Of a stretch of 64,000 nucleotides of DNA, positions 1 to 9,646 are shown piece by piece. The DNA is from an uncultured Opitutales bacterium (lineage in GTDB: Bacteria; Verrucomicrobiota; Verrucomicrobiia; Opitutales; Intestinicryptomonadaceae), in contig URGP01000001.1 in assembly GCA_900547395.1 (NCBI GenBank), positions 1-64,000 of the forward strand, in the 5' to 3' direction. The notes under the pieces are model-generated. The model did no database searches. It saw only the letters and a program-made list of their open reading frames with translations, and was not told where the DNA came from. A program made the translations under genes and the position numbers. Within the stretch, counting starts at the first letter, position 1. Every line of letters starts with the position of its first letter.

Positions 1-230
1 CTTTCAAAAATAGCGAGTTCTTTTGATGCTTCGGTTTAAAATGCCTTATCTTCATATATATTGCCCCATCGTGATTTCACATAAAACCATGTCCAAAACG
101 CAATAAACTTATTATATTTTTGTTCCCCCGTTATCAAGTATTTTTAATCGATATCTTTTGGACAAATTGAAAAATCAAAAATTTTATTTTTAAATTTCGA
201 GATTTTCAGATTTTAATACTTCGACAAAAA
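1..230. other. non-coding left edge
   Basis: AT-rich stretch with no reading frame that looks coding on either strand. It lies beyond the terminators of the reverse-strand TPR gene. I see no repeat, tRNA or clear promoter in it. Confidence 0.4.
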
Positions 231-297
231 AATGCAGTTTCTTTGAAACTTTCAACGCCTGCGCAAATCAATTCCATAAAATCATAAAAACTGCATT
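231..297 (-). terminator. long-loop inverted repeat, possible second terminator
   Basis: A perfect 10-base inverted repeat (AATGCAGTTT at 231-240 and AAACTGCATT at 288-297) encloses about 47 bases. Read on the reverse strand the distal arm is followed by a run of T, as in an intrinsic terminator, but the loop is unusually long. It may back up the stronger hairpin at 305-331. Confidence 0.35.
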
Positions 298-299
298 CT

Positions 300-331
300 A
301 AAAAAAATGCGCGCCTTTGACGCGCGCATTT
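300..331 (-). terminator. intrinsic terminator of the TPR gene pair
   Basis: GC-rich inverted repeat AAATGCGCGC (305-314) / GCGCGCATTT (322-331) with a 7-base loop. On the reverse strand it is followed by about eight T. It lies just past the stop of the gene at 349. Confidence 0.8.
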
Positions 332-348
332 TTCAAAACCAAACAAAC

Positions 349-1506
349 TTATTCCTCTTCTTCCTCTTCACCTTCTCCTTCGGGAGTTTTTATTTCAACA
401 ATTTCATCTTTTGCAAGTTTTGCATATTCAGTGTCGGAATAAAGTAAGGCAATCTGCTCGAAAATTTCATTCGACGCCGTAAAGTTTTCATTTGCCTTGT
501 ACAACTTCGCGATTTTATAAAGAATAATCGGCATCCAGTCATAAGTAATATCCCCATAAACAATGCCTTCCGCGTAGGAATCAACCGCGTCGTCCGCCTT
601 CTTCGCCTTTTCAAGGAGCATTCCGTCAACAAGGCATTTCAAAGAGTAAGCCCTTTCGGTTTTCGGCATATTCTTCAAGTTGTCAACAAACAAACGGGCG
701 GTAATGTCGCTGTTGTTCAAAACGTCGCAATACGCCATCCACATTGTTGCCTCGTTTTTGTTTTTATTGCCGGGAGTTGATTGAAGCTTGGTGTACCATC
801 TGACAGCGTCGCCAATTCTTCCGATTTTGCGGAATTTATGGGCAATATCCATGATGCTGTCAAGATTGTCAATGTTTGCGCCGCCGAAATTCAAGCGTTC
901 AAGCACGCTGTTTGCCTCTTCATAACGCTTTGCGTCTATCATCAAGTTTACATATTCAACCGCGGCAAGACCGACATTGTATGTTGATTTTGAAAGCGGC
1001 AAGGATTCCATGAGGCTCTTTGCCTCAATGTACCTGTTTGCCCTGAGCAGAGATTCCACGAACATTGGCAGGTTTTCCTGGACATTCGTTATTTTTTCGG
1101 GAACATCCATAATTACAACGGCAGGATAAACAACGCTTCTGCCCGCAGATACCGCTTCTTCCCACTTGCCGCGCATATACGCGGAACGCAAACGCTTCAA
1201 GTCGTCAGTTACGCGGTACTTGAACTTCACGCCTTCTTTGTTCATCGGCACAAAAACAGAACCCGGTGTGCCGTCAGTGAAAGACAGTTTGAAATTGATT
1301 GCGCCGTCAACCATTACAAGCTCTTCAAAATTCATGTTTGAAGTTTTCGCGCTCTTGTTTTTTTGGTCTTCAACGAACACTATGGGCAACTTGTTTTTTT
1401 CGTATTCCGAAATTCTGCTTCTATCGCCGTCGTCCTTCTGCGCGAAAGCCGCGCCTGACACAAGAAGCAATGTTGCCGCCAAAATTGTCGATTTCTTTAT
1501 ATTCAT
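349..1506 (-). CDS. exported TPR-like protein, function unknown
   Basis: A 385-residue protein starting with a classic signal peptide (MNIKKSTILAATLLLVSGAAFA, cleavage after AFA near residue 22), so it is exported, probably to the periplasm. The middle and C-terminal parts are helical with a TPR-like rhythm (segments such as RYEEANSVLERLNF and ENFTASNEIFEQIALLY), which fits protein-protein scaffolding. It ends in an acidic tail of glutamates. The larger TPR gene at 1529 lies 22 bp upstream on the same strand and is probably co-transcribed, so the two may form one envelope complex. No enzymatic motif is visible. Confidence 0.7.
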   Translation of the reverse strand: MNIKKSTILAATLLLVSGAAFAQKDDGDRSRISEYEKNKLPIVFVEDQKNKSAKTSNMNFEELVMVDGAINFKLSFTDGTPGSVFVPMNKEGVKFKYRVTDDLKRLRSAYMRGKWEEAVSAGRSVVYPAVVIMDVPEKITNVQENLPMFVESLLRANRYIEAKSLMESLPLSKSTYNVGLAAVEYVNLMIDAKRYEEANSVLERLNFGGANIDNLDSIMDIAHKFRKIGRIGDAVRWYTKLQSTPGNKNKNEATMWMAYCDVLNNSDITARLFVDNLKNMPKTERAYSLKCLVDGMLLEKAKKADDAVDSYAEGIVYGDITYDWMPIILYKIAKLYKANENFTASNEIFEQIALLYSDTEYAKLAKDEIVEIKTPEGEGEEEEEE

Positions 1507-1528
1507 AATTTTAAAGGGGTAAATGATT

Positions 1529-4500
1529 TTACTTTATCGAGCTTCGATAGTCTTCTATTTCTTTATAGAACTTGGAATCCTTGTTTGTCGGATCCTCAAG
1601 GAAAGGATCGAGGAACTCCTTTGCAGATTCGACTTCGCCCATGCTCATTGCAAGCTTTGCGCCAAGAAGAGTAGCCTCGCCCGCCAAATCAAGACAGCTT
1701 GCAAAACCCGCGGCGCAATTTGTGTAGTATGCCAAAGCCTGCTTGCGGTTATTTTGCTCCTCTTCAAGCTTGCCAAGCTTTAAAAGAGCTTCGGCATGCG
1801 CGGGACCTCGCCAAGCGGGAGTGCGCAAAATGTCGTTAAACTTGTTTCTCGCCTCGTCAATCTTGCCCATTTTTTGGAACATTTCGCCCTGCCTTATCGC
1901 GGCGTAAGTAGCCTTTTCGTCAAGCGGGAATTCTTCTTCAACTTTCTTGAATAGCGAATTTGCGACTTCGTAGTTGCTGTTGCGCGCTTCAAGCTCCGCC
2001 AAGGCAATCAACGCCTCCAAGCGGTAGTCGGAATCCGAATCGACAACATATTGCAACGCGCTTCTTGCAGAATCCAAGCTGTATTTTTCGTTGCACTTGC
2101 CCATCCAGATTACGACTTTGAACGGCATTCCCTTAAAGTCTTCTTCGCTGAACATCTGCGGACGTTCTTTAAGCTTGCCGATTTCGTCAAGCGCCATTTC
2201 CATTCTGTGCTGCAAGACCTTGTCGCCCTTGGACTTGGCTTCGTTAAGCAAAGAGTTGAAGAAGTTTTCGGGAGTGATTTTAGGGAATTTCGCCTGCTGG
2301 GACTTGTAGAGATTTAAAAGCTCCACAATCGGCTTGTTTTCAACCAAAACTTCCTTGTCGAATTCCGCTTTCTTTTCGCCCATCTTGATTTTGAATTTTG
2401 CGTAAACGAGCGGATTTACATCGGGGAATTTCAGAGTGTACTGGTAGCGTTTTGCGGGGTCGTTTACAAACATTTCAAAGAACTTGCGGTCTGAAACGAG
2501 CTTCTGCAAAAAGTCTGTTGTCGCGTCGAGCTGAATTTTCGCGTCCGAATAGAATTGCGGATAGGATGAAATGATTTTGTCGATGGAGTCGTTTTTCGAG
2601 TCTCCGCCAAACTTTTTCAAAGAATCCATATAACCCGACACCGCGTCTGCCGACCTGCCCTGCTTAAACAAAGGCTGGGCAAGCAGGTAATAAGCCATGG
2701 GCAAATTGCCTTCGGGATACTCTTTCAAGTAGCGAATCAAAACTTCCGACTGCTTGTCGAATTTTTCCGCCGCTTCAAGCATTCCCGCGCATTGGAAGAA
2801 CGCCGCGTCTATTGTCTTTTGGCTTACGTCGGCGCAGTCGGGAACTTTCATGTATTCCTCATAAGACTTTTCGTAATCCTGCTCCATAAAGGCGATATCG
2901 CCCAAGAACAGGCGCGCTTCGCCTATCAGCTTGCTGCCGGAAGCCTCAAAGTTTTCGATAAATTCATTAAAGTATTTCGCCGCATCCGAAATCTGCCCGT
3001 CGCCGAAAATCGCGATTGCCCTGCGGAACGTTGCGTCTTCGATGTAAATGCTGTCGGGATGGTTTTCAACGAGCTTGCTTGCAAGCTTGAAAGCGTCGGA
3101 ATATTCAAACTTGGTGAGATACGAAAGCATCTGCCAGTAAAGCGCGCCGTCAACGGGAGTGGCGTCGGGATTTTTTTCGATAAATTCCGACATGTACTTG
3201 CGGAGAGCGGTATGTTCGCCACTGTTCAGCCATTCCCTGCCCATAAGGAACATATATTCCCCCGAAGCATCGCCATCGGGTTCGTTTTTCAAGGATTCCT
3301 TTGCGATTGTGAAGAATTTTTCACGCTTTTCGACATCGGTTTTGCCCTTGTCCAAAAGGAAAAGAGCATACTGCAAGTTGATGTCTTTCAAATACTTGCC
3401 ATCAAATTTGCTATCTGCGCACTTTTCGCGGTATTCATTGCCCAAAGCGTCGATTTGGCTTTCCTTGCCGATTTGGCGGGCGCAAACGAAAGCGGCGAAA
3501 AAATAGTCCTCAATCATTTTGTCGTCGGGATAGGCGTCAATCAGCTGGCGGTACGCCCAAAAAGATTCGTAATTGCGCTTTGTGAGGAAGAAGTTGCGCG
3601 CCTTTCTCGCCAAGAACTGGGAACGATAGTCGGGAATAGAAGAAATCCCCTTTATGTTTGCCTCGGCATACTTCTGCTTGATTTCAAGGGCAGGTATATC
3701 GGGATGCTTGCTGTTCATGTTCTTCAAGGAAGCGATTTTGCGGTCAATCTTATCCTTGTAATCGTTAAAATATTCCAAAATCTGGTCTTTGGTAAGAACA
3801 AACGTATAGCACAATGCCGCCAAGGCGTATTTTTCTTCGCCCACGAGCTTGTCGCCCGCAGTCATGAAATCGACGGACAAAGCCAAGTCGTACCTCGCGG
3901 GAACCTTGTTTGTCAGCATTGAAAAATAATTTTTCGCCTCCTCAAATTTTTCCTGCGCCAAATAGCCCCTGATTAAGGCAACCGCGGCATAAGTTTTGTC
4001 TTCCTTGTTGGCAAATGGCGAAGAATACATCTTCTTAAACCATTCTTCGCCCTTTTCCCAGTCTTTCATGTTGTAATAAGACTGCGCAATGCGCTTCAAT
4101 ATGGCGTAGCGTTCGGAATTGTTCAGCTTTTCGACATACGGAGACTGCAATTTCATGCCCCAGGTTTCGGCTTCTTCGCTGAACTTTCCCAAACCACGCA
4201 GACAGTTCGCTTTAAGCTCTATCGCGGTTGCCGCGCGCTCGCCGCCCGGAAATTCTTTCAAAAGCTTGTCAAAGTAAGGAATTGCGCTTTCAAGATAGGT
4301 TGCGCTCGTCATTCCCTGATATTCCTGGATATAAGAATAGCCCAAAAAGAAATAAAAGTCTTGCAACAATGATTTGTCGTCCATTTCTGAAAAACGCCTG
4401 ACCAATTCTTCCAAAATCGGGCGGGCCATCAAAAATTGCTGGTCTTCTATAAATTTGTTGGCCTCGTCGCGCAACTCGCTAACGCCCTTTTCCGAAAGGG

Positions 4501-4582
4501 ACTGCGCCTGAATGGCAAAAGGCGACATTGAAATGGCGGCAAATGCGGAAACCATCAATAATTTATTCAACTTTGCGTGCAT
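1529..4582 (-). CDS. large exported TPR-repeat protein
   Basis: The open frame runs up to 4696, but I place the start at 4582, where the methionine begins a good signal peptide (MHAKLNKLLMVSAFAAISMSPFAIQAQ); the 38 residues upstream look non-coding. The mature protein of about 990 residues is built almost entirely of helical repeats typical of TPR/outer-membrane tol-pal-YbgF-like proteins (for example YEKSYEEYMKVPDCADVSQKTI and YEVANSLFKKVEEEFPLDEKAT). Such proteins act as periplasmic scaffolds. No catalytic motif is seen. It is first in a two-gene unit with the TPR gene at 349 and divergent from ilvB. Confidence 0.7.
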   Translation of the reverse strand: MHAKLNKLLMVSAFAAISMSPFAIQAQSLSEKGVSELRDEANKFIEDQQFLMARPILEELVRRFSEMDDKSLLQDFYFFLGYSYIQEYQGMTSATYLESAIPYFDKLLKEFPGGERAATAIELKANCLRGLGKFSEEAETWGMKLQSPYVEKLNNSERYAILKRIAQSYYNMKDWEKGEEWFKKMYSSPFANKEDKTYAAVALIRGYLAQEKFEEAKNYFSMLTNKVPARYDLALSVDFMTAGDKLVGEEKYALAALCYTFVLTKDQILEYFNDYKDKIDRKIASLKNMNSKHPDIPALEIKQKYAEANIKGISSIPDYRSQFLARKARNFFLTKRNYESFWAYRQLIDAYPDDKMIEDYFFAAFVCARQIGKESQIDALGNEYREKCADSKFDGKYLKDINLQYALFLLDKGKTDVEKREKFFTIAKESLKNEPDGDASGEYMFLMGREWLNSGEHTALRKYMSEFIEKNPDATPVDGALYWQMLSYLTKFEYSDAFKLASKLVENHPDSIYIEDATFRRAIAIFGDGQISDAAKYFNEFIENFEASGSKLIGEARLFLGDIAFMEQDYEKSYEEYMKVPDCADVSQKTIDAAFFQCAGMLEAAEKFDKQSEVLIRYLKEYPEGNLPMAYYLLAQPLFKQGRSADAVSGYMDSLKKFGGDSKNDSIDKIISSYPQFYSDAKIQLDATTDFLQKLVSDRKFFEMFVNDPAKRYQYTLKFPDVNPLVYAKFKIKMGEKKAEFDKEVLVENKPIVELLNLYKSQQAKFPKITPENFFNSLLNEAKSKGDKVLQHRMEMALDEIGKLKERPQMFSEEDFKGMPFKVVIWMGKCNEKYSLDSARSALQYVVDSDSDYRLEALIALAELEARNSNYEVANSLFKKVEEEFPLDEKATYAAIRQGEMFQKMGKIDEARNKFNDILRTPAWRGPAHAEALLKLGKLEEEQNNRKQALAYYTNCAAGFASCLDLAGEATLLGAKLAMSMGEVESAKEFLDPFLEDPTNKDSKFYKEIEDYRSSIK

Positions 4583-4848
4583 GTTCGTGATTGTTTTTAT
4601 TTTATTTTTGAAAATGGGCGTGGCAAAAACAAAGAATTTCAATGCCTTTGCAAAAAAGATTGTTTTATAAAAGCAATTACGACCCAAACAAAGCAAAACT
4701 TCATTTGTGCAATAACAGCTTTCTAACTTTTTGATAAAATTAACACAAAAAACAGACGCTTTCCAAGCTTTTTTTTAAATATTTTGAAACTTTTTTGATT
4801 GAAGTAAGAAAGCATTTGGCTATGATTAAAACTTTTCAAATAATAATT

Positions 4849-6690
4849 ATGAGCAATAAAATCGAATCAGAAAAAGCCCCGAAAGCAAAAATGAGGGGAT
4901 CGGACATCATTGTTAAATCTCTTGAAAAGCAAGGGGTCGAAGTGGTGTTTGCCTACCCCGGAGGTCAGTCGATAGACTTGCATGACGCCTTTTCAAAATC
5001 AAAGAAAATAAGAACAATTCTCCCGCGCCACGAGCAAAGCTGCGGGTTCATGGCGCAAGGCTACGCCAGAACAACAGGCAAAGTGGGCGTGTGCATGACA
5101 ACATCGGGGCCCGGTGCAACAAACGTCCTGACCGCAATCGCCGATGCCTATATGGACTCCGTTCCCATGGTCATTTTGACAGGGCAGGTTTTTCAGACTT
5201 TCATCGGCAAGTCCGCGTTTCAAGAAACGGATGTTTTCGGAATGACTTTGCCCATTGTAAAGCACAGCTATCTGGTTTTAGACCCCAACGACTTGACAAG
5301 AATAATAAAGGAAGCGTTCATTGTCGCATCAACGGGTCGTCCTGGGCCGGTATTGATTGACATACCAAAAGACGTCCAGCTTGCGCAAGTAGAACCCGAT
5401 TTTGACGTTGAAGCAGACTTGCCGGGGCTGAAAAAAGTTCCCGAAACCAACGAAGATGAAATCGACGCGCTCGTTTCCATGATTGAAAATTCAAAACAGC
5501 CCGTAATCTACGCGGGCGGAGGTGTTGTCTCGGCGGGAGCGGCGGAGCTTTTAAACGAATTTTCGGAAATAACGGGCATACCCGTGGCGGCGACGCTCAT
5601 GGGCTTGGGTTGCGCCAATCCGCTCGAAAACAAAAACCTCTACTGGTTCGGTATGCACGGAACATACGCGGGCAATTCCGCCGTTTGCAACTCCGACCTT
5701 TTGATAACGATAGGCGCGAGGTTTGACGACCGCATCACGGGCGTCGTTTCCAAATTCGCAACAGGCGCGAAAATCGTTCATATCGACATCGACCCCGCAG
5801 AACACGGTAAGAATGTGAACGTTGCGCTCGGCATAAATTCGGACGCTAAAAACGCGCTTGAACTCCTTGTCAAAAAAGCGAAGGACAAATCTTTCAAAAA
5901 GCCGGACTTGCAAGACTGGATTTGCCAAATCATACGTTGGAAATCGGAGCATCCCTACCCGTTCGCAACTCCGGAACGCGAAAAATTCATAACGGGGCCC
6001 GCGGCAATCAAGGCTCTCTACGAAGTCGCAAAAGACAGAGAGCCTATTATCACGACGGGCGTCGGACAGCACCAAATGTGGACTCCCCAGCAATATATAT
6101 TTACGAAGCCGCGCCAGTTCATAAGCTCCCTCGGCGCTGGCACGATGGGCTTTGGACTGCCGTCCGCGCTCGGCGTAAAAGTCGCCAACCCAGAACGGGA
6201 AGTCATCGACATCGACGGCGACGGCTCTTTCCAAATGAACATTCAGGAAATGGCAACTGCGGTGATGGAAAAAATCCCCGTAAAAGTAATGATGCTAAAC
6301 AACCAATTCCTCGGAATGGTCATGCAGTGGCAGGATATGTTCTACGGCGGCAACCACGCCAACACAAACCTTTCCATAAATCCGCAAAATATCGCCGGTC
6401 CCGCAAATCCGAACGATATTTACCCGAACTACATAAAGATTGCGGAAGGCTACGGCTGGAAAGCCCGCAGGGTAGTAAACAAAGACGAATTAAAAGACGC
6501 CCTGCTTGAAATGCTCGACTCAAAGGAACCCTATCTGCTTGAAGTCGTCATTCCGCACGATGAACACGTTTTGCCGTTCATTCCGCCGGGCAAATCAGCC
6601 CACGACATAATAGTTGACTGCGTGACCTGCGGCAAATGCCCGCGCGCATACGACCCGAAATCAACAATCAAACCATTCGCACAAAAATGA
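4849..6690 (+). CDS. ilvB: acetolactate synthase large subunit
   Basis: Thiamine-diphosphate enzyme joining two pyruvates (or pyruvate and 2-ketobutyrate) in valine, leucine and isoleucine synthesis. I start at the ATG at 4849 ([10 protein letters not shown]); the frame also opens at a TTG at 4795. Visible are the N-terminal ThDP-pyrimidine segment with catalytic glutamate near residue 62 ([15 protein letters not shown]), the central FAD/TPP domain, and the C-terminal GDGS motif near residue 457 followed by [11 protein letters not shown]. About 613 residues, slightly longer than usual, because of a tail that holds C-x2-C-x2-C (residues 591-597). The small regulatory subunit (ilvN/ilvH) is not next to it; the following gene is a cyclophilin overlapping by 4 bp. 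Confidence 0.93.
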   Translation: MSNKIESEKAPKAKMRGSDIIVKSLEKQGVEVVFAYPGGQSIDLHDAFSKSKKIRTILPRHEQSCGFMAQGYARTTGKVGVCMTTSGPGATNVLTAIADAYMDSVPMVILTGQVFQTFIGKSAFQETDVFGMTLPIVKHSYLVLDPNDLTRIIKEAFIVASTGRPGPVLIDIPKDVQLAQVEPDFDVEADLPGLKKVPETNEDEIDALVSMIENSKQPVIYAGGGVVSAGAAELLNEFSEITGIPVAATLMGLGCANPLENKNLYWFGMHGTYAGNSAVCNSDLLITIGARFDDRITGVVSKFATGAKIVHIDIDPAEHGKNVNVALGINSDAKNALELLVKKAKDKSFKKPDLQDWICQIIRWKSEHPYPFATPEREKFITGPAAIKALYEVAKDREPIITTGVGQHQMWTPQQYIFTKPRQFISSLGAGTMGFGLPSALGVKVANPEREVIDIDGDGSFQMNIQEMATAVMEKIPVKVMMLNNQFLGMVMQWQDMFYGGNHANTNLSINPQNIAGPANPNDIYPNYIKIAEGYGWKARRVVNKDELKDALLEMLDSKEPYLLEVVIPHDEHVLPFIPPGKSAHDIIVDCVTCGKCPRAYDPKSTIKPFAQK

Positions 6691-7166
6691 CAACATACGC
6701 AATTCTAAAAACAAGGCACGGCGACATCAAAATAAAGCTCTTTAATAATGATGCGCCCAAAACTTGCGAAAACTTCATAACACACATAAAAAACGGCTAC
6801 TACGACGGGCTGATTTTCCACCGCGTAATACGCGAATTTATGATTCAAGGCGGCGACCCGACCGGAACGGGGCGCGGCGGAGAATCAATTTGGGGCAAGC
6901 CGTTCAAGGACGAATTTTCGCCAACTCTCAAATTCGACCGCAAAGGCTTGCTCGCCATGGCAAACGCAGGTCCCAACACAAACGGAAGCCAGTTTTTCAT
7001 AACCACGGTTGAAACCCCGTGGCTTAACAACCACCATACGATTTTCGGCGAAGTCGTCGAAGGATATGACGCTGTCGAAAAAATAGAAAACTGCCGAACG
7101 GGCTTTATGGATAAGCCGACCGAAGACCAAAAAATCATAAAGGCAGAAATTTTGGAAGAAGAATAA
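6687..7166 (+). CDS. peptidyl-prolyl cis-trans isomerase, cyclophilin type
   Basis: Compact 159-residue cyclophilin that speeds prolyl bond isomerisation during folding. The start at 6687 ([13 protein letters not shown]) overlaps the ilvB stop in an ATGA; the frame extends upstream only as read-through of ilvB. Family motifs are present: [22 protein letters not shown] near residues 40-60 with the catalytic arginine, NTNGSQFFI in the middle and [11 protein letters not shown] near the end. No signal peptide, so cytosolic. It is likely translated from the ilvB transcript and ends at a strong terminator. Confidence 0.92.
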   Translation: MTTYAILKTRHGDIKIKLFNNDAPKTCENFITHIKNGYYDGLIFHRVIREFMIQGGDPTGTGRGGESIWGKPFKDEFSPTLKFDRKGLLAMANAGPNTNGSQFFITTVETPWLNNHHTIFGEVVEGYDAVEKIENCRTGFMDKPTEDQKIIKAEILEEE

Positions 7167-7172
7167 AATTGA

Positions 7173-7201
7173 AAATCCCGATTTATTTCGGGATTTTTTT
7201 G
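7173..7201 (+). terminator. intrinsic terminator of ilvB-ppi
   Basis: AAATCCCG (7173-7180), 8-base loop, CGGGATTT (7189-7196), then a T run, 6 bp past the cyclophilin stop. Confidence 0.88.
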
Positions 7202-7241
7202 TCCGCTTCGAAAAAAAACGCGAAACTTAAAAAAATAAATA

Positions 7242-7483
7242 ATGGACAAGCTTTTTAACGCGGCATTCGATAGGCTTTCAATATTCGATGGTAATGCCGC
7301 CCTTATAAACGAGAAATCCCTCAACCGGCTAAACCGTGAATTGAAGGGCAATGAACAGAAATTGAAGATACTAATCTTTTTTATATTTACTTAGAAGACG
7401 TCTATGATGATGTGAAGATGGAATGCTTAAAAATTTATTTAACAACCAATAAAGAAAGAATACGACAAAAAAAAATCACATAG
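7242..7483 (+). pseudogene. small unknown gene split by a frameshift
   Basis: An ATG at 7242 opens 50 codons (MDKLFNAAFDRLSIFDGN...) ending at a stop at 7392. The -1 frame, entered at the T6 run 7377-7382, stays open with protein-like sequence (FYIYLEDVYDDVKMECLKIY...) to a stop at 7481. The two parts together would make about 79 residues. I recognise no family. It is either a decayed gene, a programmed slip at the T run, or a base-calling error in the homopolymer. Confidence 0.4.
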
Positions 7484-7573
7484 GAGATAATGGTAGATAA
7501 CAACGTAGGTTCAGCATCCATATTTTTCTATGATTTAATTATCGCTCAAAAATTTATAAAATATATTTTCATT

Positions 7574-7903
7574 TTAATATGCTAAGGTTGATATTTGGAA
7601 TTTTTCCTCTTCTGTTACATCGGGACTTTCAATCCGCTCAATAGTATAATCTTTCGTTTTTAAAACCTTTTCTGCAATATAGCGCAATGTTCTTTCAGAG
7701 GCAGTGTCTTGCATTTTATTTTCCGCCAATATATAACGCCGACCTATTATTTCAGATTCTTCTGTATTCTTATTCGCAATTTCCTCGTATTTTCTTACAA
7801 GATATAACATGCCATCAGATATTTCAGAAATACCTTCATTGCGCCATTCTTCTAAATCAGTTGGTAAAACGATATTTTCTCCATTGATTCTTGCCTTTAT
7901 CAT
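7574..7903 (-). CDS. hypothetical protein, 109 aa
   Basis: Small cytosolic protein without signal peptide or membrane segment, rich in charged residues and mostly helical (DGMLYLVRKYEEIANKNTEESE, ERTLRYIAEKVLKTKDYTIERI). It begins MIKARINGENIVLPTDLEEW, which reads like a genuine N-terminus, and the other frames in this stretch do not look coding. I do not recognise a family. It stands alone between the split ORF at 7242 and a gene-free gap, a part of the chromosome with loose gene packing that hints at accessory DNA. Confidence 0.5.
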   Translation of the reverse strand: MIKARINGENIVLPTDLEEWRNEGISEISDGMLYLVRKYEEIANKNTEESEIIGRRYILAENKMQDTASERTLRYIAEKVLKTKDYTIERIESPDVTEEEKFQISTLAY

Positions 7904-8198
7904 AAATTGCTTCCTTGTAATTGGTTTAAAACAAATTCAAAACATTTTGTGTTTTATCAAAAAAAGCACCTGATTTTTTGCAAATAAAATTCAACCTTCC
8001 GCCCACCGAATAAATACAACTGCTCCGCAATGGTATTCAGAGTGTGGATTTAAAATTTTCATTGTTGCGTTTCGGATGGATACCATAGAATTTCAAATTA
8101 TGACAATTTAAGTTTTGCCATAACTGTCTCAAAGTAAATCCCAAAATCGCGTCTGAATTTTTTGACGCACCAAAGACTTTACAGCCGCGTTAAAAGCA
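7904..8198. other. gene-free gap
   Basis: AT-rich stretch without a convincing ORF. It contains an imperfect inverted repeat (ATGGTATTC near 8031, GGATACCAT near 8080). No RNA gene or mobile-element end recognised. Confidence 0.35.
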
Positions 8199-8227
8199 AA
8201 CAAAAAAACCGCAATTTCTTGCGGTTT
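8199..8227 (-). terminator. intrinsic terminator of the exported gene at 8249
   Basis: AAACCGCAA / TTGCGGTTT inverted repeat (8206-8227) with a 4-base loop, followed on the reverse strand by a T run. Confidence 0.85.
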
Positions 8228-8248
8228 AAAAAAAATGCCTGAAAAATG

Positions 8249-9361
8249 CTAATTTCGTTTTGTTATCGTAACGAGAACTCTCACTACCCTCTTTTCCTTG
8301 CCCTTAAATTTAGCGCGTATTTGATTATAGTCGTCATGAGCGTTCAATGGATTTGCAAGCTCTTTTGCGCGAGCTTCCTCTTCGTCAACGGAAGCTTCCG
8401 CCTTGCCTGAATCAGAAAAAATCGAGGTTTTGCTCTTGGCTTCGTCGAGAGAGCCGAAAGTTTTTTCGGGGCGGGCTATTTGGAAACAGTATTGCTTGCC
8501 AAGCTCCGCCGTGACATTTGTTTTCTTCGGCATTTCGATATATTCTATATCGAGGGAATTGTTCATCAAATTGTTGTTGTTTGTGCCTTCGCCTTCCATC
8601 CATCCCAAAATGCGCGATATTGCGTATTCAAAATCGAAAGTCACAGCGTTGTCGGAGGCTTTTTTTATTTCGATTGCGCAGAAAGTGCCATAGGGATAAG
8701 TTCCATCGGCAATGACGGGAGTTTCAATCAGTTTTTGGTATCTTTCTTTTATTTCCTCGTCGATTTCAGAAACCATTTCTTTCAAGACGCTGCGCGTGCG
8801 CTTTGCCTTGTCGTAGGAAGCCTTAAACGCGTCGTATTTTGCTTTTGCCTTCTGGTACGCCTCCTGATGCTTGTAGTTTTCAAGGCTTGCAGAAGACGCG
8901 TCGGCTTGGGCGGCGGACGACTGTTTCTTGCGCGGTGTTTTTGACTGCGCGGAGTTCTTGTCTTTTTTGCCGTTTTGAGCCACGGATAAAGCATAAGACT
9001 TTCCCGCCCTTGACATCATTCTTTCACGCTTTTCGAGTTCGCGCTCAAGCTTTTCAAGCTCGTTGTCAAGCTTCTCCCAGTCTTTCAATGAAAGCTCCTC
9101 TTTCATTTCAAGAGTGAGCTTTTCCCTGATTTCGCGCTCCAAAATTTTTACGGGCTTAATACCCTCTCCGCCGAAGCCTACCGCGCGGATTGAGCCTTCA
9201 AAACCCTTCATCTGCGGACTGCCGGCTTCCATTATGAAAGACGCCACGGGAAAGGTTGTCTTGTCGGCAAGAGTTTTAACCTTGACCTCGTAAGTCTGCG
9301 CGTTTGCACACAAAAGCGTTGCAAAGAAAATCGCAAATGAATAAAAAGAAATTCCCCTCAT
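8249..9361 (-). CDS. exported coiled-coil protein, function unknown
   Basis: 370 residues with a signal peptide (MRGISFYSFAIFFATLLCANA) and then a beta-rich N-terminal part (YEVKVKTLADKTTFPVASF). Residues about 75-120 and 165-215 are strongly charged helices of coiled-coil type (KLDNELEKLERELEKRERMM). A low-complexity Ser/Ala/Lys/Gln linker separates the helices. The C-terminal third is again beta-rich. I recognise no family. Single gene with its own terminator. Confidence 0.6.
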   Translation of the reverse strand: MRGISFYSFAIFFATLLCANAQTYEVKVKTLADKTTFPVASFIMEAGSPQMKGFEGSIRAVGFGGEGIKPVKILEREIREKLTLEMKEELSLKDWEKLDNELEKLERELEKRERMMSRAGKSYALSVAQNGKKDKNSAQSKTPRKKQSSAAQADASSASLENYKHQEAYQKAKAKYDAFKASYDKAKRTRSVLKEMVSEIDEEIKERYQKLIETPVIADGTYPYGTFCAIEIKKASDNAVTFDFEYAISRILGWMEGEGTNNNNLMNNSLDIEYIEMPKKTNVTAELGKQYCFQIARPEKTFGSLDEAKSKTSIFSDSGKAEASVDEEEARAKELANPLNAHDDYNQIRAKFKGKEKRVVRVLVTITKRN

Positions 9362-9384
9362 ATAAAAAGCTTTTCAAGTTAAGA

Positions 9385-9424
9385 ATAAAAAACCCGCATG
9401 CGAAGAAAAATCCCGCACACGGGT
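9385..9424 (-). terminator. intrinsic terminator of the small ribosomal gene
   Basis: An 11-bp stem (9392-9402 with 9414-9424, two G-U pairs) followed on the reverse strand by TTTTTTATT. Confidence 0.75.
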
Positions 9425-9470
9425 CAACCAAAAATTCGGGCACAAAATCCGCACTAAAAAAGCGTGGATG

Positions 9471-9572
9471 TTAGCAAGCCCATGTGCGCTTTTTATGGCG
9501 ATTGGATTTTGAGCGCTTGCTGCGCTTGTGCTTATTCATCTTCAGTCTGCGTTTTTTCTTAAGGTTTCCCAT
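9471..9572 (-). CDS. AURKAIP1/COX24-domain small ribosomal protein
   Basis: A 33-residue, extremely basic protein, [20 protein letters not shown] followed by [13 protein letters not shown]. The pattern KKRRxKMxKHKRxKRxKxxRHKKRTW matches the AURKAIP1/COX24 domain proteins of Bacteroidota and related phyla, relatives of mitochondrial small-subunit protein mS38 and of actinobacterial bS22. It would sit in the small ribosomal subunit near the decoding region. The gene is easily missed because of its length. It has its own terminator downstream. Confidence 0.85.
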   Translation of the reverse strand: MGNLKKKRRLKMNKHKRSKRSKSNRHKKRTWAC

Positions 9573-9646
9573 ATCGTTTAATAGATTTTCGTTGTTTTTA
9601 AAGCTATGAAATAATCCACTTTTTTTGATGCTTGTAAAGCTTTTTT

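Noticed and set aside
2792..3922. 376-codon open frame on the forward strand
   Set aside because: It lies wholly antisense to the large TPR gene, has no domain-like sequence and arises from the codon bias of the real gene.
5551..6234. 227-codon reverse-strand frame inside ilvB
   Set aside because: Antisense shadow; the forward frame is an unmistakable acetolactate synthase.
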